A stretch of DNA of 64,000 nucleotides, taken from the NCBI GenBank assembly GCA_025362975.1, contig JANYES010000019.1:186001-250000 (forward strand), read 5' to 3'. Below the pieces are notes generated by a model. The model was not told where the DNA came from. It was given only the letters and a program-made list of their open reading frames with translations, and ran no database searches. Position numbers and translations under genes: made by a program. Source of the stretch: Alphaproteobacteria bacterium (GTDB lineage Bacteria; Pseudomonadota; Alphaproteobacteria; Rickettsiales; SXRF01). Position 1 is the first letter of the stretch, and every line of letters starts with the position of its first letter. This document shows, piece after piece, positions 1 to 7,285 of this stretch.

Positions 1-1
1 T

Positions 2-592
2 CTGAAGTTGTTGGCACTGGCGATGGGAGGTGCTTTTATTACGCATAGTTTTTGGTGGGTGGCGTATTCTGATGGGAATGATCGTTATTTGATAGAATGC
101 GCCGGTTATGGCGCCGGTGCAGTAGTAGCTGCGATTATGCTCCTATCCTATCCAAAGCGTTTAAGTCTGTTAATCGCCGTCATCGCTGGCGCTGCGGTGT
201 TTCAATATTCTGCTGTAACATACCTGTTTAACAGCGCCTATCAACCGGACAAGACGATGCCGCAAATGCTAAGCGCCAGAATGGAACTTATCCATATACG
301 GCAGCTAGGCTACCGGATCTATTCATGCGGAGTTAATTTTGAGCTTGAATATCTGATGCCAACCAGCAGGAATTTTTATGATTGCACTGTGATGGAAAAA
401 TATCATAAAGCGCATCCAGAGGAAAAAATTGCATTCTTTACTTTTTATCATGAAGGCAAGACCATAAGACTTGATAATTCTTCTGCTTTAGTCACTTCTT
501 ATGCCATACCACCCGCTATTTTGAAGGCGTGTAACGTATCCTATACAAACTATGGGAAATCCGTCATTAAACTTTGTTATATTGCCCCTTGA
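2..592 (+). CDS. C-terminal part of a multi-pass membrane protein (5' end outside window)
   Basis: The frame is already open at the first base, so this is the 3' part of a longer gene; the TTG at 8 is not a credible start. Roughly 195 residues are visible. The first 75 contain two or three hydrophobic spans (around residues 1-15, 30-46 and 52-70), followed by a soluble tail of about 120 residues with several cysteines. The tail matches no family I recognise. Membrane spans followed by a short extracytoplasmic tail, next to a sugar/lipid-type oxidoreductase and a methyltransferase, would fit a glycan polymerase, flippase or GT39-like protein, but that is inference from context. Its 3' end overlaps the convergent FAD gene by 16 bp. 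Confidence 0.6.
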   Translation: MKLLALAMGGAFITHSFWWVAYSDGNDRYLIECAGYGAGAVVAAIMLLSYPKRLSLLIAVIAGAAVFQYSAVTYLFNSAYQPDKTMPQMLSARMELIHIRQLGYRIYSCGVNFELEYLMPTSRNFYDCTVMEKYHKAHPEEKIAFFTFYHEGKTIRLDNSSALVTSYAIPPAILKACNVSYTNYGKSVIKLCYIAP

Positions 593-1884
593 GCTCCGCT
601 TGCCTGCCGGGCGAGCGTTCTGCCGAGCTTGACACTTTCTGAAATGGAGCGGTCCTCGGGATAATAATAGCTGGTATCGGCCATGTAAAAACCGCCAATC
701 CCACTATCAGTGGGCGGCAATTGCTGCAGAAAACCCGGCGTACAGATCGGTTGAGCGCAATGATAGCGCGATACATGTACGGCCTCTATCCAATCATCGG
801 TTAACTCGTTATTTAACAAATGGAGATAACACATCGTTTCTTCGATGAATGTCTGGTCGCTATTTTTATATTTAGGATGCGTGGAGGCAATGTAGTAAGG
901 CGCATAAACGATGCTTCCATCGATCATAGCATTCAATCTGGTATATTCAATAATTCCAGGGATAGCGATACGTTTATCCGTAATGTTCAGCCAGAAATAC
1001 TCACTGATGCTGCGCTTCAGCCGGAAGACGACACACACAACTCCTATATTTTTTAGGTTCTGGATTTTATGCAATATTTCCTCCGGCATATCCGGAAATA
1101 GGCCAGGCAGATACGGCAGCGGAATGGTTGAGATGACACAATCGTATTTTTTCTCTACACCGCCTACCATCAAGGAGCGCGCCTGATTGTGGTGAAAGAC
1201 GATGCGCTCTACGGGCGCGCTCAAATGAATTACGCCGCCCAAGGCTTCGATACGGTTGCCGATTGCTTTAAGAAAGGTATTAGAACCGCCTTCCAGATAC
1301 CCTAGTTTTTCGTAGAAGACATTGCTGCGCGATTTCGCCAAACGCTGGATTCGCGTTGCGATCCAGGCAGCGGAAACCTCATGCTTTAATTCTTGAAACT
1401 TGAGTGTCAGCAATCTATCCCATAAAAGCTGATATGCCTGATCGCCAACCCAGAATCGCAACCAGGGAACCGCTTTTAGTTGATCAAGCTTAGGGCTGCC
1501 AGCAAATTTCTTGCAGTAGAGTATATGCATTGCGTAGCGTAATTTCGACATGAGCGTCAGTTTGGGAAACGCCAATAGATCGAAGGGATTGCACCAAGGG
1601 TAGGAGTGCCCGTCGCAGTAGTGCCCCATGCCAGTTTTTTTCCATCTCAGCTGACCACTGATGTCAAGTTCGGCCAACAGCTCGAATAAAGCATCATCGG
1701 TAGCGCAGATAAAATGATAAAAACGTTCAATGATCAGCCCGTCTAAATCAAATGATGCCGACATGCCGCCCATGCGGTTGTCCCGCTCAAAGACTTCGAC
1801 ATGGTGTCCATGTTTCAGCAATTCATAAGCGCAGGCCAGCCCCATGGGGCCGGAACCGATTACTGCAAAGCGTTTTGCTGGCAT
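577..1884 (-). CDS. NAD(P)/FAD-dependent oxidoreductase, amine-oxidase / protoporphyrinogen-oxidase-like fold
   Basis: The 435-residue protein opens with a Rossmann dinucleotide-binding motif (GSGPMG, about residues 10-15) followed by the acidic residue that contacts the FAD ribose (VEVFERD) and an RMGG motif, the usual signature of the amine-oxidase/UDP-galactopyranose-mutase-like flavoprotein superfamily. The C-terminal part has the second FAD-contacting segment (GIGGFYMADTS). It starts at an ATG five bases after the stop of the methyltransferase gene, so the two are almost certainly co-transcribed. Flavoproteins of this type are frequent in polysaccharide and lipid-modification clusters, but the substrate cannot be deduced. 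Membership of the superfamily is secure; a specific reaction is not. Confidence 0.75.
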   Translation of the reverse strand: MPAKRFAVIGSGPMGLACAYELLKHGHHVEVFERDNRMGGMSASFDLDGLIIERFYHFICATDDALFELLAELDISGQLRWKKTGMGHYCDGHSYPWCNPFDLLAFPKLTLMSKLRYAMHILYCKKFAGSPKLDQLKAVPWLRFWVGDQAYQLLWDRLLTLKFQELKHEVSAAWIATRIQRLAKSRSNVFYEKLGYLEGGSNTFLKAIGNRIEALGGVIHLSAPVERIVFHHNQARSLMVGGVEKKYDCVISTIPLPYLPGLFPDMPEEILHKIQNLKNIGVVCVVFRLKRSISEYFWLNITDKRIAIPGIIEYTRLNAMIDGSIVYAPYYIASTHPKYKNSDQTFIEETMCYLHLLNNELTDDWIEAVHVSRYHCAQPICTPGFLQQLPPTDSGIGGFYMADTSYYYPEDRSISESVKLGRTLARQASGAQGAI

Positions 1885-1888
1885 AGGG

Positions 1889-2545
1889 TCAATCGAGCCT
1901 TATGATATACTGATTATTTTTAATCATGAAAAAAGTGTGCGGGTGCGTAGCGATAAATTCCTGAACGGCCATTTCCACCGTTGCAACACCCTCATCATCA
2001 TGCCAGTAATAGTCGTCGCCTGTGAGATAACCGCCGGTTTTTATTTTCGGCCACCATAACTCCAAGTCTTTTTTTATATAGTCGTAGCAATGATTGGCGT
2101 CAAGGTAGATCCAGTCAAAAAACTTATCCGGGAATTGATGCGCCGCGATGTGTGAATCTGCTGCAATTATTTGCACTTCCGGCATGGAAAAAAAATCACG
2201 TTTCACGCCTTCGCGCAACGCATCCATATAAGCCTGCCCATCCGCCTCCAGCGTGCCGTAATGTCGATTGGCCTGCCCTGGCCCAGGTAAAAAGATCCAC
2301 GCATCTACCAGGTAGAGGGCTTTGGGGCGGGTTATACGATAAATTTCGCGGGAAAATTCTCCCTTCCATACGCCGATTTCCACACATACGCCGCCGGTTG
2401 GCATCATTTTCAGAAGAAAACGCCGTTTGGCTGCTCTCATGCCGGAATACACCGTAAATTTATACAGCGCGTTGTAGAGTATCAGCAGTGGCTTGATGTG
2501 CCATGTCTTGACTACCCAATAGGAAATATAACGCTCTAAGGACAT
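1889..2545 (-). CDS. Class I SAM-dependent methyltransferase
   Basis: The start is placed at the first ATG (218 aa). A TTG 30 codons upstream would add a poorly conserved extension, and neither start has a strong ribosome-binding site. The glycine-rich motif I (CVEIGVWKGE) is typical of SAM binding, and DWIYLDANHCYD followed by GGYLTGDDY matches the Methyltransf_24-type enzymes found in capsule, LPS and rhamnan clusters, where DANH sits at the end of strand 4. The product probably methylates a sugar or sugar-linked acceptor; the acceptor is unknown. It is the first gene of a two-gene minus-strand unit with the FAD oxidoreductase. Confidence 0.7.
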   Translation of the reverse strand: MSLERYISYWVVKTWHIKPLLILYNALYKFTVYSGMRAAKRRFLLKMMPTGGVCVEIGVWKGEFSREIYRITRPKALYLVDAWIFLPGPGQANRHYGTLEADGQAYMDALREGVKRDFFSMPEVQIIAADSHIAAHQFPDKFFDWIYLDANHCYDYIKKDLELWWPKIKTGGYLTGDDYYWHDDEGVATVEMAVQEFIATHPHTFFMIKNNQYIIRLD

Positions 2546-2636
2546 AGTTATGCTTATAATAACAACCAAATAATGCAATGCATTTCCAATGGTCTGTTTT
2601 CCCTCATGATTGGCCTTCCGATCCTGCAGGTGCAAA

Positions 2637-3020
2637 TATAAAAAACCCTATGTGGTCGGGGTAATTATTGATTATGGCGTTTGTTTGGATTTAGCTACGC
2701 TTATCGGAATTGAATCCCTCCAAACTGCATACGAAAGCCTAAAAGAAATTTTTGATACCGCCTCCACTATAATGCCCAAAAATGAGAAGGGTTATTTGCG
2801 CCATTTAGATTGTGCTGTAATTAACCACCTTCATGAAATTGTAGATCAAATAGATGACCTTCCTAAAATTGATACTGTTAAAGGCATATTTATTGAAGGT
2901 GACCCTGTATATCCAGATGCAGGATTTCGCAAAAAGACACACATTCAAATCTGTGTGAGAAACCCAGAATGTATAAAGGGTGTATTTAGGGTTAAACCAG
3001 AATTTTTAATAGGTAGTTGA
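2637..3020 (+). pseudogene. 5'-truncated remnant of a conserved hypothetical gene
   Basis: An open frame encodes about 127 residues that look like the C-terminal two-thirds of a conserved bacterial family of unknown function, recalled by its YGVCLDL, RHLDCAVINHLHE, GVF/GIFIEGDP and KTHIQICVRNP motifs. The usual N-terminal part is missing. Upstream of about 2637 the sequence becomes the 5' region of the divergent methyltransferase gene, and the only starts are non-ATG codons in unrelated sequence. I therefore call it a fragment. Composition is AT-rich compared with the flanking chromosome. It ends two bases before another convergent remnant, so this strip looks like the scar of an older insertion. 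Confidence 0.5.
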
Positions 3021-3022
3021 AG

Positions 3023-3300
3023 CTACATTTCTTGTTTTGCTGTAATCCAAAGCTTCTCATATGTATCCCACATAACATTGAAAGCGTCTTCAATTTGCAG
3101 AATGGTTGTTCCTGACATCTTAGCGCCATATTTAAAAGACGCGCCAGAGCTATAACAACTGTTACTATCTATGAATACATATCTATCATGCAAATTTGCA
3201 GTAGATTTTACTTGTATAATAATCCCAACCTGCCTAGCGAAAAGCTCAACCGAAGGTAACAGGCTTGGAAGCTTTTTTTCACTGGTGAGTAGGCGAGCTC
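3023..3300 (-). pseudogene. Frameshifted C-terminal remnant with PLD-like/effector C-terminal motif
   Basis: Reading the minus strand from about 3240 down to 3023 gives a clean coding-like tail: NLHDRYVFIDS, then CYSSGASFKYGAK, then an aromatic-rich end finishing in KQEM and a TAG stop. The HDR...GAS.K pattern resembles the C-terminal domain of phospholipase-D-like or defence-type proteins. No ATG opens this frame. Upstream of about 3240 a plausible coding sequence (SVELFARQ) continues only in another frame, which suggests a one-base slip in the AAAA run near 3241-3244, and that frame meets a stop at 3303. I read it as a decayed gene end rather than a working gene. The family assignment is from memory. 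Confidence 0.4.
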
Positions 3301-3301
3301 G

Positions 3302-3469
3302 TTACATTGGGGGGGTATTGTCTGACTAACTCTAAGTACCGTTTTGCCCCCACACGCCGCCGATTTCAGGGGCGTTTTTTTCAATCAGTCAGAGAGTGGC
3401 CGAATACGGTGTTCGCACGGTACTCGGCTTTCTCGGAGATCTGCATTATCAGGCCTAACGCCTTGTAAT
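3302..3469. other. Non-coding strip left of the integrated element
   Basis: No credible gene was found here. One short stem (ACGCC at about 3355 pairing with GGCGT at about 3372) is followed by a run of seven T, so a terminator reading rightwards is possible, although nothing upstream clearly needs it. The segment ends directly at the left copy of the tRNA-derived repeat. Confidence 0.4.
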
Positions 3470-3519
3470 GAATGGTGGGCCGTACTGGGGTCGAACCAGT
3501 GACCTATTGATTAAGAGTC
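3470..3519. repeat. attL: 50-bp direct repeat of the tRNA-Lys 3' part
   Basis: It is identical at 49 of 50 positions to 12041-12090 (G at 3490 against A at 12061). It contains the acceptor, T-arm and anticodon-loop part of the tRNA but not the 5' half, so it cannot form a functional tRNA. It marks the left junction of the element. Confidence 0.9.
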
Positions 3520-3662
3520 GGCCTATACTTCGTTTCTATTGGTTTCATCGCATGCATTTTCGTTTCATAAAAAGGCTTATTAATTATTATATATCAATAA
3601 ATAATTGCTCCATGAAGTGGTATGAAACCGCTTGCAATGCTTCATACTGTTGCGTAATATTT

Positions 3663-3681
3663 GCTAGCCAAATGCTAGCCA
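3663..3681. repeat. Left pair of GCTAGCCA octamers (candidate integrase arm sites)
   Basis: Two direct copies of GCTAGCCA start at 3663 and 3674, immediately upstream of the integrase ribosome-binding site. The same paired octamer occurs just inside the right end of the element (11978 and 11990). The placement at both ends suggests arm-type integrase sites. At the left end they would also overlap the int promoter or leader, which would permit autoregulation. Confidence 0.55.
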
Positions 3682-3691
3682 CGGAGTTTTT

Positions 3692-4966
3692 ATGAAGTTC
3701 ACGGATCGCAGTATCGGTAGCCTGAAACCACAAGAGCAGCGCTATATATCATGGGACGATAACGGCAAAGGTTTCGGCGTGCGCGTATCGCCGCAGGGTA
3801 AAAAGACCTTCGTCTATATGTATCGCTTCGACGGGCGTAATCGCATGATGAGCTTGGGCGAATATCCCGACACTAAGCTGGTGGATGCCAACGAAGCCCA
3901 CGCAAAAGCACAAGCGCAACGTAAAAAAGGTATAGACCCCGGTGCTGAACAGGGGGAACAGAAACAGTCCGACCGTAGCGCCTTTACCATGAAGGAGTTG
4001 GCGGAAGAATATATTGAAAAATGGGCAAAAGCCAGAAAACGCTCATGGAAAGAGGATCAGCGCGTACTCGATAAGGACGTGTTGCCGGGGTGGAAATACC
4101 GTAAGGCAAAGAATATCCATCGCCGCGATGTGATCGGCCTATTGGATGAAATCGTGAATCGTGGCGCACCTATACAGGCTAACCGGACGCTGGCTGTAGT
4201 GCGGAAGATGTTCAATTTCGCGCTATCACGCGACATCGTGCCTTTCTCTCCTTGCGCCGGTATATCTCTACCGAGTCCAGAAAATCAACGTGATCGTGTG
4301 CTAAATGATGCAGAGATAAAGCAGTTATGGAATAAACTCGATGAAGCCAAAATGCACAATAACAGCAAGCTGGCGATTAAATTCATACTGGTAACAGGTC
4401 AACGCGCCGGTGAAGTCGTAAGCGCGGAATGGAGCGAGTTTGACAGGAAGGCAAGGTGGTGGGCTATTCCGGGTGAGAAGGCCAAAAACGGACTACTGCA
4501 CCGTGTCCCGTTATCGCCACTAGCCGAAGAATTGCTAAAGAAAATAAAGCCTCACTCGGGTAACAGCCTGTATCTGTTCCCTTCCCCACTTAGCCCTAAG
4601 AAAAATGATTCTAAGCGGAAATCCTTCGCCAAACCTGAGAAACGTTTAGATAAGCCTATCGACGAATCCGCGTTAGGCCATGCGTTTAGGAATAACCTAG
4701 CAACATTAGGGTTGGAAAATGTCAAACCTCACGATTTACGACGCACAGCAGCAAGCCACATGACAGGAGCCGGAATATCCCGGCTGGTAGTTTCAAAAAT
4801 ACTGAACCACGTTGAGAAGGGAGTTACTGCTGTCTATGACAGGTATGGGTACGATACGGAGAAACGACACGCGCTCGATATATGGGCAAAAAAGCTGGAG
4901 GAAGTATTGGCAGGCAAAGAAGAACCAGAATGCGGCAAAGTTGTGCCTATCAAGCAGGCGAAGTAA
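3692..4966 (+). CDS. int: Tyrosine recombinase (P4-type integrase)
   Basis: A 424-residue site-specific recombinase that inserts and helps excise the element at the tRNA-Lys gene. The N-terminal 90 residues form the DUF4102/Arm-DNA-binding domain (WDDNGKGFGVRV, SLGEYPD), followed by a SAM-like core-binding domain at about 98-185 and the catalytic domain. Catalytic residues are visible: R238 (TGQRAGE), H347 and R350 (HDLRRTAASH), H373 (LNHVEKG) and the nucleophile Y382 nine residues later. The length is normal for the family and no key residue is missing. GGAG lies six bases before the ATG. The stop overlaps the next start (TAATG), so the following gene is translationally coupled. Paired octamers directly upstream may let the protein repress its own synthesis. 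Confidence 0.95.
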   Translation: MKFTDRSIGSLKPQEQRYISWDDNGKGFGVRVSPQGKKTFVYMYRFDGRNRMMSLGEYPDTKLVDANEAHAKAQAQRKKGIDPGAEQGEQKQSDRSAFTMKELAEEYIEKWAKARKRSWKEDQRVLDKDVLPGWKYRKAKNIHRRDVIGLLDEIVNRGAPIQANRTLAVVRKMFNFALSRDIVPFSPCAGISLPSPENQRDRVLNDAEIKQLWNKLDEAKMHNNSKLAIKFILVTGQRAGEVVSAEWSEFDRKARWWAIPGEKAKNGLLHRVPLSPLAEELLKKIKPHSGNSLYLFPSPLSPKKNDSKRKSFAKPEKRLDKPIDESALGHAFRNNLATLGLENVKPHDLRRTAASHMTGAGISRLVVSKILNHVEKGVTAVYDRYGYDTEKRHALDIWAKKLEEVLAGKEEPECGKVVPIKQAK

Positions 4967-5832
4967 TGCACGATATTTTTACCAGTGAGGAACGAGAACT
5001 CTATTCTAAATATTTTCATACGTTTGATCCCAAACGCGTCAATAATTTTGAGATTCTGCAACAGCTTGCAGGACTTGATTACATTATATTCCAAGCTGCA
5101 TTCATTGAATCGTACACAACTGGTGGCGGAACATCACTCCTAGGCGGAAAAAATGGGATCGCTGTAAATTGTACTGTTGAAATTCCGAATACCATTTGTA
5201 ATATTCTTAAGGATATAGATCAAGCCATAGTACGCCATGATAAAAATCTACAAAAACACGAAGCCGAAACGGAAACTCCCGTTCAAAAAGGGATAAAAAT
5301 TATATGGGGCATTTATCAAAAAAAAGTATTTATCCGCAGTCCCGGATATGAAGATAAACACCTTGCTTTAGTGCTAGCCTCAATCGGTATTAATGATCTC
5401 ATTGAAAGTATCAAAAAAGATCGTCTTGTAAACGGTTTCCCTAGCAAAAAAAGTAGCGCATTAATTGTTGCTATTACTGTGGCAATGGAAAAATACTTTA
5501 GCGAAGCTGAGAAGCCACTTGTAATTAAGGAAGCTAAAACGCAAGCAGCCAAGAAGGTACGCGGGGCAAGGACACAAGCCTATAATGAAAAAATATATCT
5601 GATAAAAAAATGGTGGAAAGATACCGCTACTGATTATTTTCCTAGACAATCTAATTGTAGAATAATCGATAATGATATCAGGCGAATACTGCCAAAACTC
5701 CGACCTGATTGGTATGATCAAACTACAGGCGAACCCCTGGCACATATTGAAAAAGTCCTCAGTGCTAAGGATACAACCTATAAATGGATTCTTAGAGCAT
5801 TCCGAGAATGGCTACAAAAAACAGTATTATGA
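4966..5832 (+). CDS. Hypothetical protein translationally coupled to integrase
   Basis: Its ATG overlaps the integrase stop (TAATG); the open frame extends further upstream only as a shadow of int. The 288-residue product is basic, lysine-rich and without membrane spans. Residues of about 185-215 (EAKTQAAKKVRGARTQ) look helical and charged, and the C-terminal 70 residues contain many aromatics (WWKDTATDYFPR, LRPDWYD). I do not recognise a family. Coupling to int suggests a role in recombination control, element maintenance or defence, but that is inference from position only. Codon use is AT-rich like the rest of the left half of the element. Confidence 0.7.
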   Translation: MHDIFTSEERELYSKYFHTFDPKRVNNFEILQQLAGLDYIIFQAAFIESYTTGGGTSLLGGKNGIAVNCTVEIPNTICNILKDIDQAIVRHDKNLQKHEAETETPVQKGIKIIWGIYQKKVFIRSPGYEDKHLALVLASIGINDLIESIKKDRLVNGFPSKKSSALIVAITVAMEKYFSEAEKPLVIKEAKTQAAKKVRGARTQAYNEKIYLIKKWWKDTATDYFPRQSNCRIIDNDIRRILPKLRPDWYDQTTGEPLAHIEKVLSAKDTTYKWILRAFREWLQKTVL

Positions 5833-5974
5833 ATGGATTTGTAAAAATTCCTGTACGCGTAGAAGAAATATAATAGCTATGTATCAAATGGTTATGCGTT
5901 GACTGGTGAAATACAAAAAGCTTAACGTTACTGATGCAACCCCACTAACGGCGTTGCAATCAGGAGCAAAGACG

Positions 5975-6193
5975 ATGATTCATGAACAGCCGCAGCGACC
6001 CGCGTGGGATCGTATAATTCGAGAGCATGAAGAAAAAACATTAACTGGAGTTTCACGGGTTTCACGTTGGCGTTGGGAACGCGCTGGGTGCTGGCCCAAA
6101 TCAGTACGGCTCGGGCCAAATTCGCGTGGACATTGGCTTTCCGAAATTTTGGCGGCACTTGAATCACGGAGTGCTAATGATGCCACAGCGTAA
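5975..6193 (+). CDS. AlpA-like transcriptional regulator / excisionase
   Basis: A 72-residue protein with a winged-helix/MerR-like helix-turn-helix of the AlpA type: VSRVSRWRWERAG followed by WPKSVRLGPNSRGHWLSEI matches the AlpA pattern of recognition helix plus R-LG-xSxGW-SEI. Such proteins in integrative elements activate the integrase or act as the directionality factor. The start at 5975 is chosen because AGGAG lies eight bases upstream; a GTG at 5906 would add a low-complexity extension. Its 3' end overlaps the next gene by 17 bp. The gap between 5832 and 5975 probably holds its promoter. Confidence 0.75.
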   Translation: MIHEQPQRPAWDRIIREHEEKTLTGVSRVSRWRWERAGCWPKSVRLGPNSRGHWLSEILAALESRSANDATA

Positions 6194-6353
6194 ATCAGAA
6201 ATTCCCTTGCCAGAAGATACGATACTGCTTGATCAGCGCTATTTGCTGCGAGCAATCGTCAAGCATGTGCTGATACGTCCGCGTATTCACCGCTTGCTTG
6301 GCCATTGGCTAACAACAGCACTTTTCAAGATGTTCAATTTGGAGGCTATATAA
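6177..6353 (+). CDS. Small hypothetical protein (58 aa)
   Basis: Two consecutive ATG codons at 6177 and 6180 could start this short basic protein, which ends in TAATG overlapping the next start. It has no recognisable domain. The tight chain of overlapping starts and stops from 5975 to 7272 supports it being translated. The region LLRAIVKHVLIRPRIHRLLGHWL looks like an amphipathic or basic helix. Confidence 0.5.
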   Translation: MMPQRKSEIPLPEDTILLDQRYLLRAIVKHVLIRPRIHRLLGHWLTTALFKMFNLEAI

Positions 6354-6595
6354 TGGCTGAAATCTTAAATTTTACACATTCAGGCTACCCCGCACCGCAC
6401 ACCGGCCAGCAGGTCGATGTCGATTTTGCCGGTATCTTTGACAAGCTGGCACACGCGGACAATCTGGCGAATAGTATGGCTATGGCTAAGGTGCTGGCCA
6501 ACGCACTTTATGCCCGCAACCAAATCACCGCGCCGGAATGGAGAGGGATCATCGCTATTTTTGAGCCGCGCACCGATGAAAGGATGCTACCATGA
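6353..6595 (+). CDS. Small hypothetical protein (80 aa)
   Basis: The ATG at 6353 overlaps the previous stop, and the TGA at 6593-6595 overlaps the next ATG at 6592, so the gene sits in a translationally coupled chain. The 80-residue product begins with a proline- and histidine-containing stretch, then a helical segment rich in alanine and asparagine (NLANSMAMAKVLANALYARNQ). I recognise no family. Its position before the replication initiator suggests a small accessory or regulatory product. Confidence 0.6.
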   Translation: MAEILNFTHSGYPAPHTGQQVDVDFAGIFDKLAHADNLANSMAMAKVLANALYARNQITAPEWRGIIAIFEPRTDERMLP

Positions 6596-7272
6596 GCGGA
6601 CGCTATATCATGGCGCGGGGCTGGCAGGAACACCCACTTTTTGAGAATGATGAATATAGTCGCCGGGACGCATGGGAATGGCTAATTGCCAACTCATGTT
6701 ATGAGGATACCCAGTGCAATATCAAGGGCAGGATCATCGCACTGAAACGCGGACAACTCAGCCATAGCGTGCGCTTTCTGGCCAAAAAATGGAAATGGAA
6801 AATTACGACAGTATGGCGGTTTTTGAAGCGATTAAAAACCGAAACAATGATTGAAACGGGAAACGGAACAGGACAGTTAATTATAACTATCTGTAATTAC
6901 AATCAATATCAGTGTTTACCTAAAAATGGTGGAACACCTGCCGGAACAGGCAATGGAACGCAAGTGGAACAGGAGCGAAACAAAGATAAAGAAATAAAAG
7001 AAACTCCTTACGGAGCCGATCAAAAACCGGCCAATGGCAATCCGGTAAAAAATTTGTTCGACATCGGCGTGGAATACTTCGTCTCCAAAGGCGTGTCGGA
7101 ACAGCAGGCACGAACTTTCATTGGAAAACTCAGAAAAGATTACGATGACGGAGAAATCATTGGAGCCTTAATACAGGCGCAAAAAGAGCAGGTCATTGAT
7201 CCGAAGGCTTGGATTGCAGCTTATTTCCGAAACCGCAGCCGCGCAGCCGCCTGCGCCGACATGATGAATTGA
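6592..7272 (+). CDS. Replication-initiator-like protein (phage O / DnaD-like)
   Basis: The 226-residue protein opens with a segment typical of phage-type replication or regulatory proteins (ARGWQEHPLF, RRDAWEWLIANSCYED), followed by a winged-helix-like region (residues about 50-85: KRGQLSHSVRFLAKKWKW, TTVWRFLKRL). A polar linker with Thr/Gly repeats leads to a C-terminal helical part (LRKDYDDGEIIGAL...DPKAWIAAYF) like the DNA-binding tail of helicase-loader or DnaD-type proteins. The gene directly precedes the primase-helicase, which supports a role in origin recognition or helicase loading. The start overlaps the preceding stop (ATGA). The functional name is inferred from architecture and neighbours. 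Confidence 0.65.
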   Translation: MSGRYIMARGWQEHPLFENDEYSRRDAWEWLIANSCYEDTQCNIKGRIIALKRGQLSHSVRFLAKKWKWKITTVWRFLKRLKTETMIETGNGTGQLIITICNYNQYQCLPKNGGTPAGTGNGTQVEQERNKDKEIKETPYGADQKPANGNPVKNLFDIGVEYFVSKGVSEQQARTFIGKLRKDYDDGEIIGALIQAQKEQVIDPKAWIAAYFRNRSRAAACADMMN

Positions 7273-7285
7273 CGGGGGCGGCGGC

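Noticed and set aside
3470-3519. A second tRNA-Lys gene at the left end
   Set aside because: Only the 3' part is present; the D arm and 5' acceptor strand are missing.
3468-3695. 75-residue frame beginning in the left att repeat
   Set aside because: It starts inside tRNA-derived sequence and runs into the int leader; no gene features.
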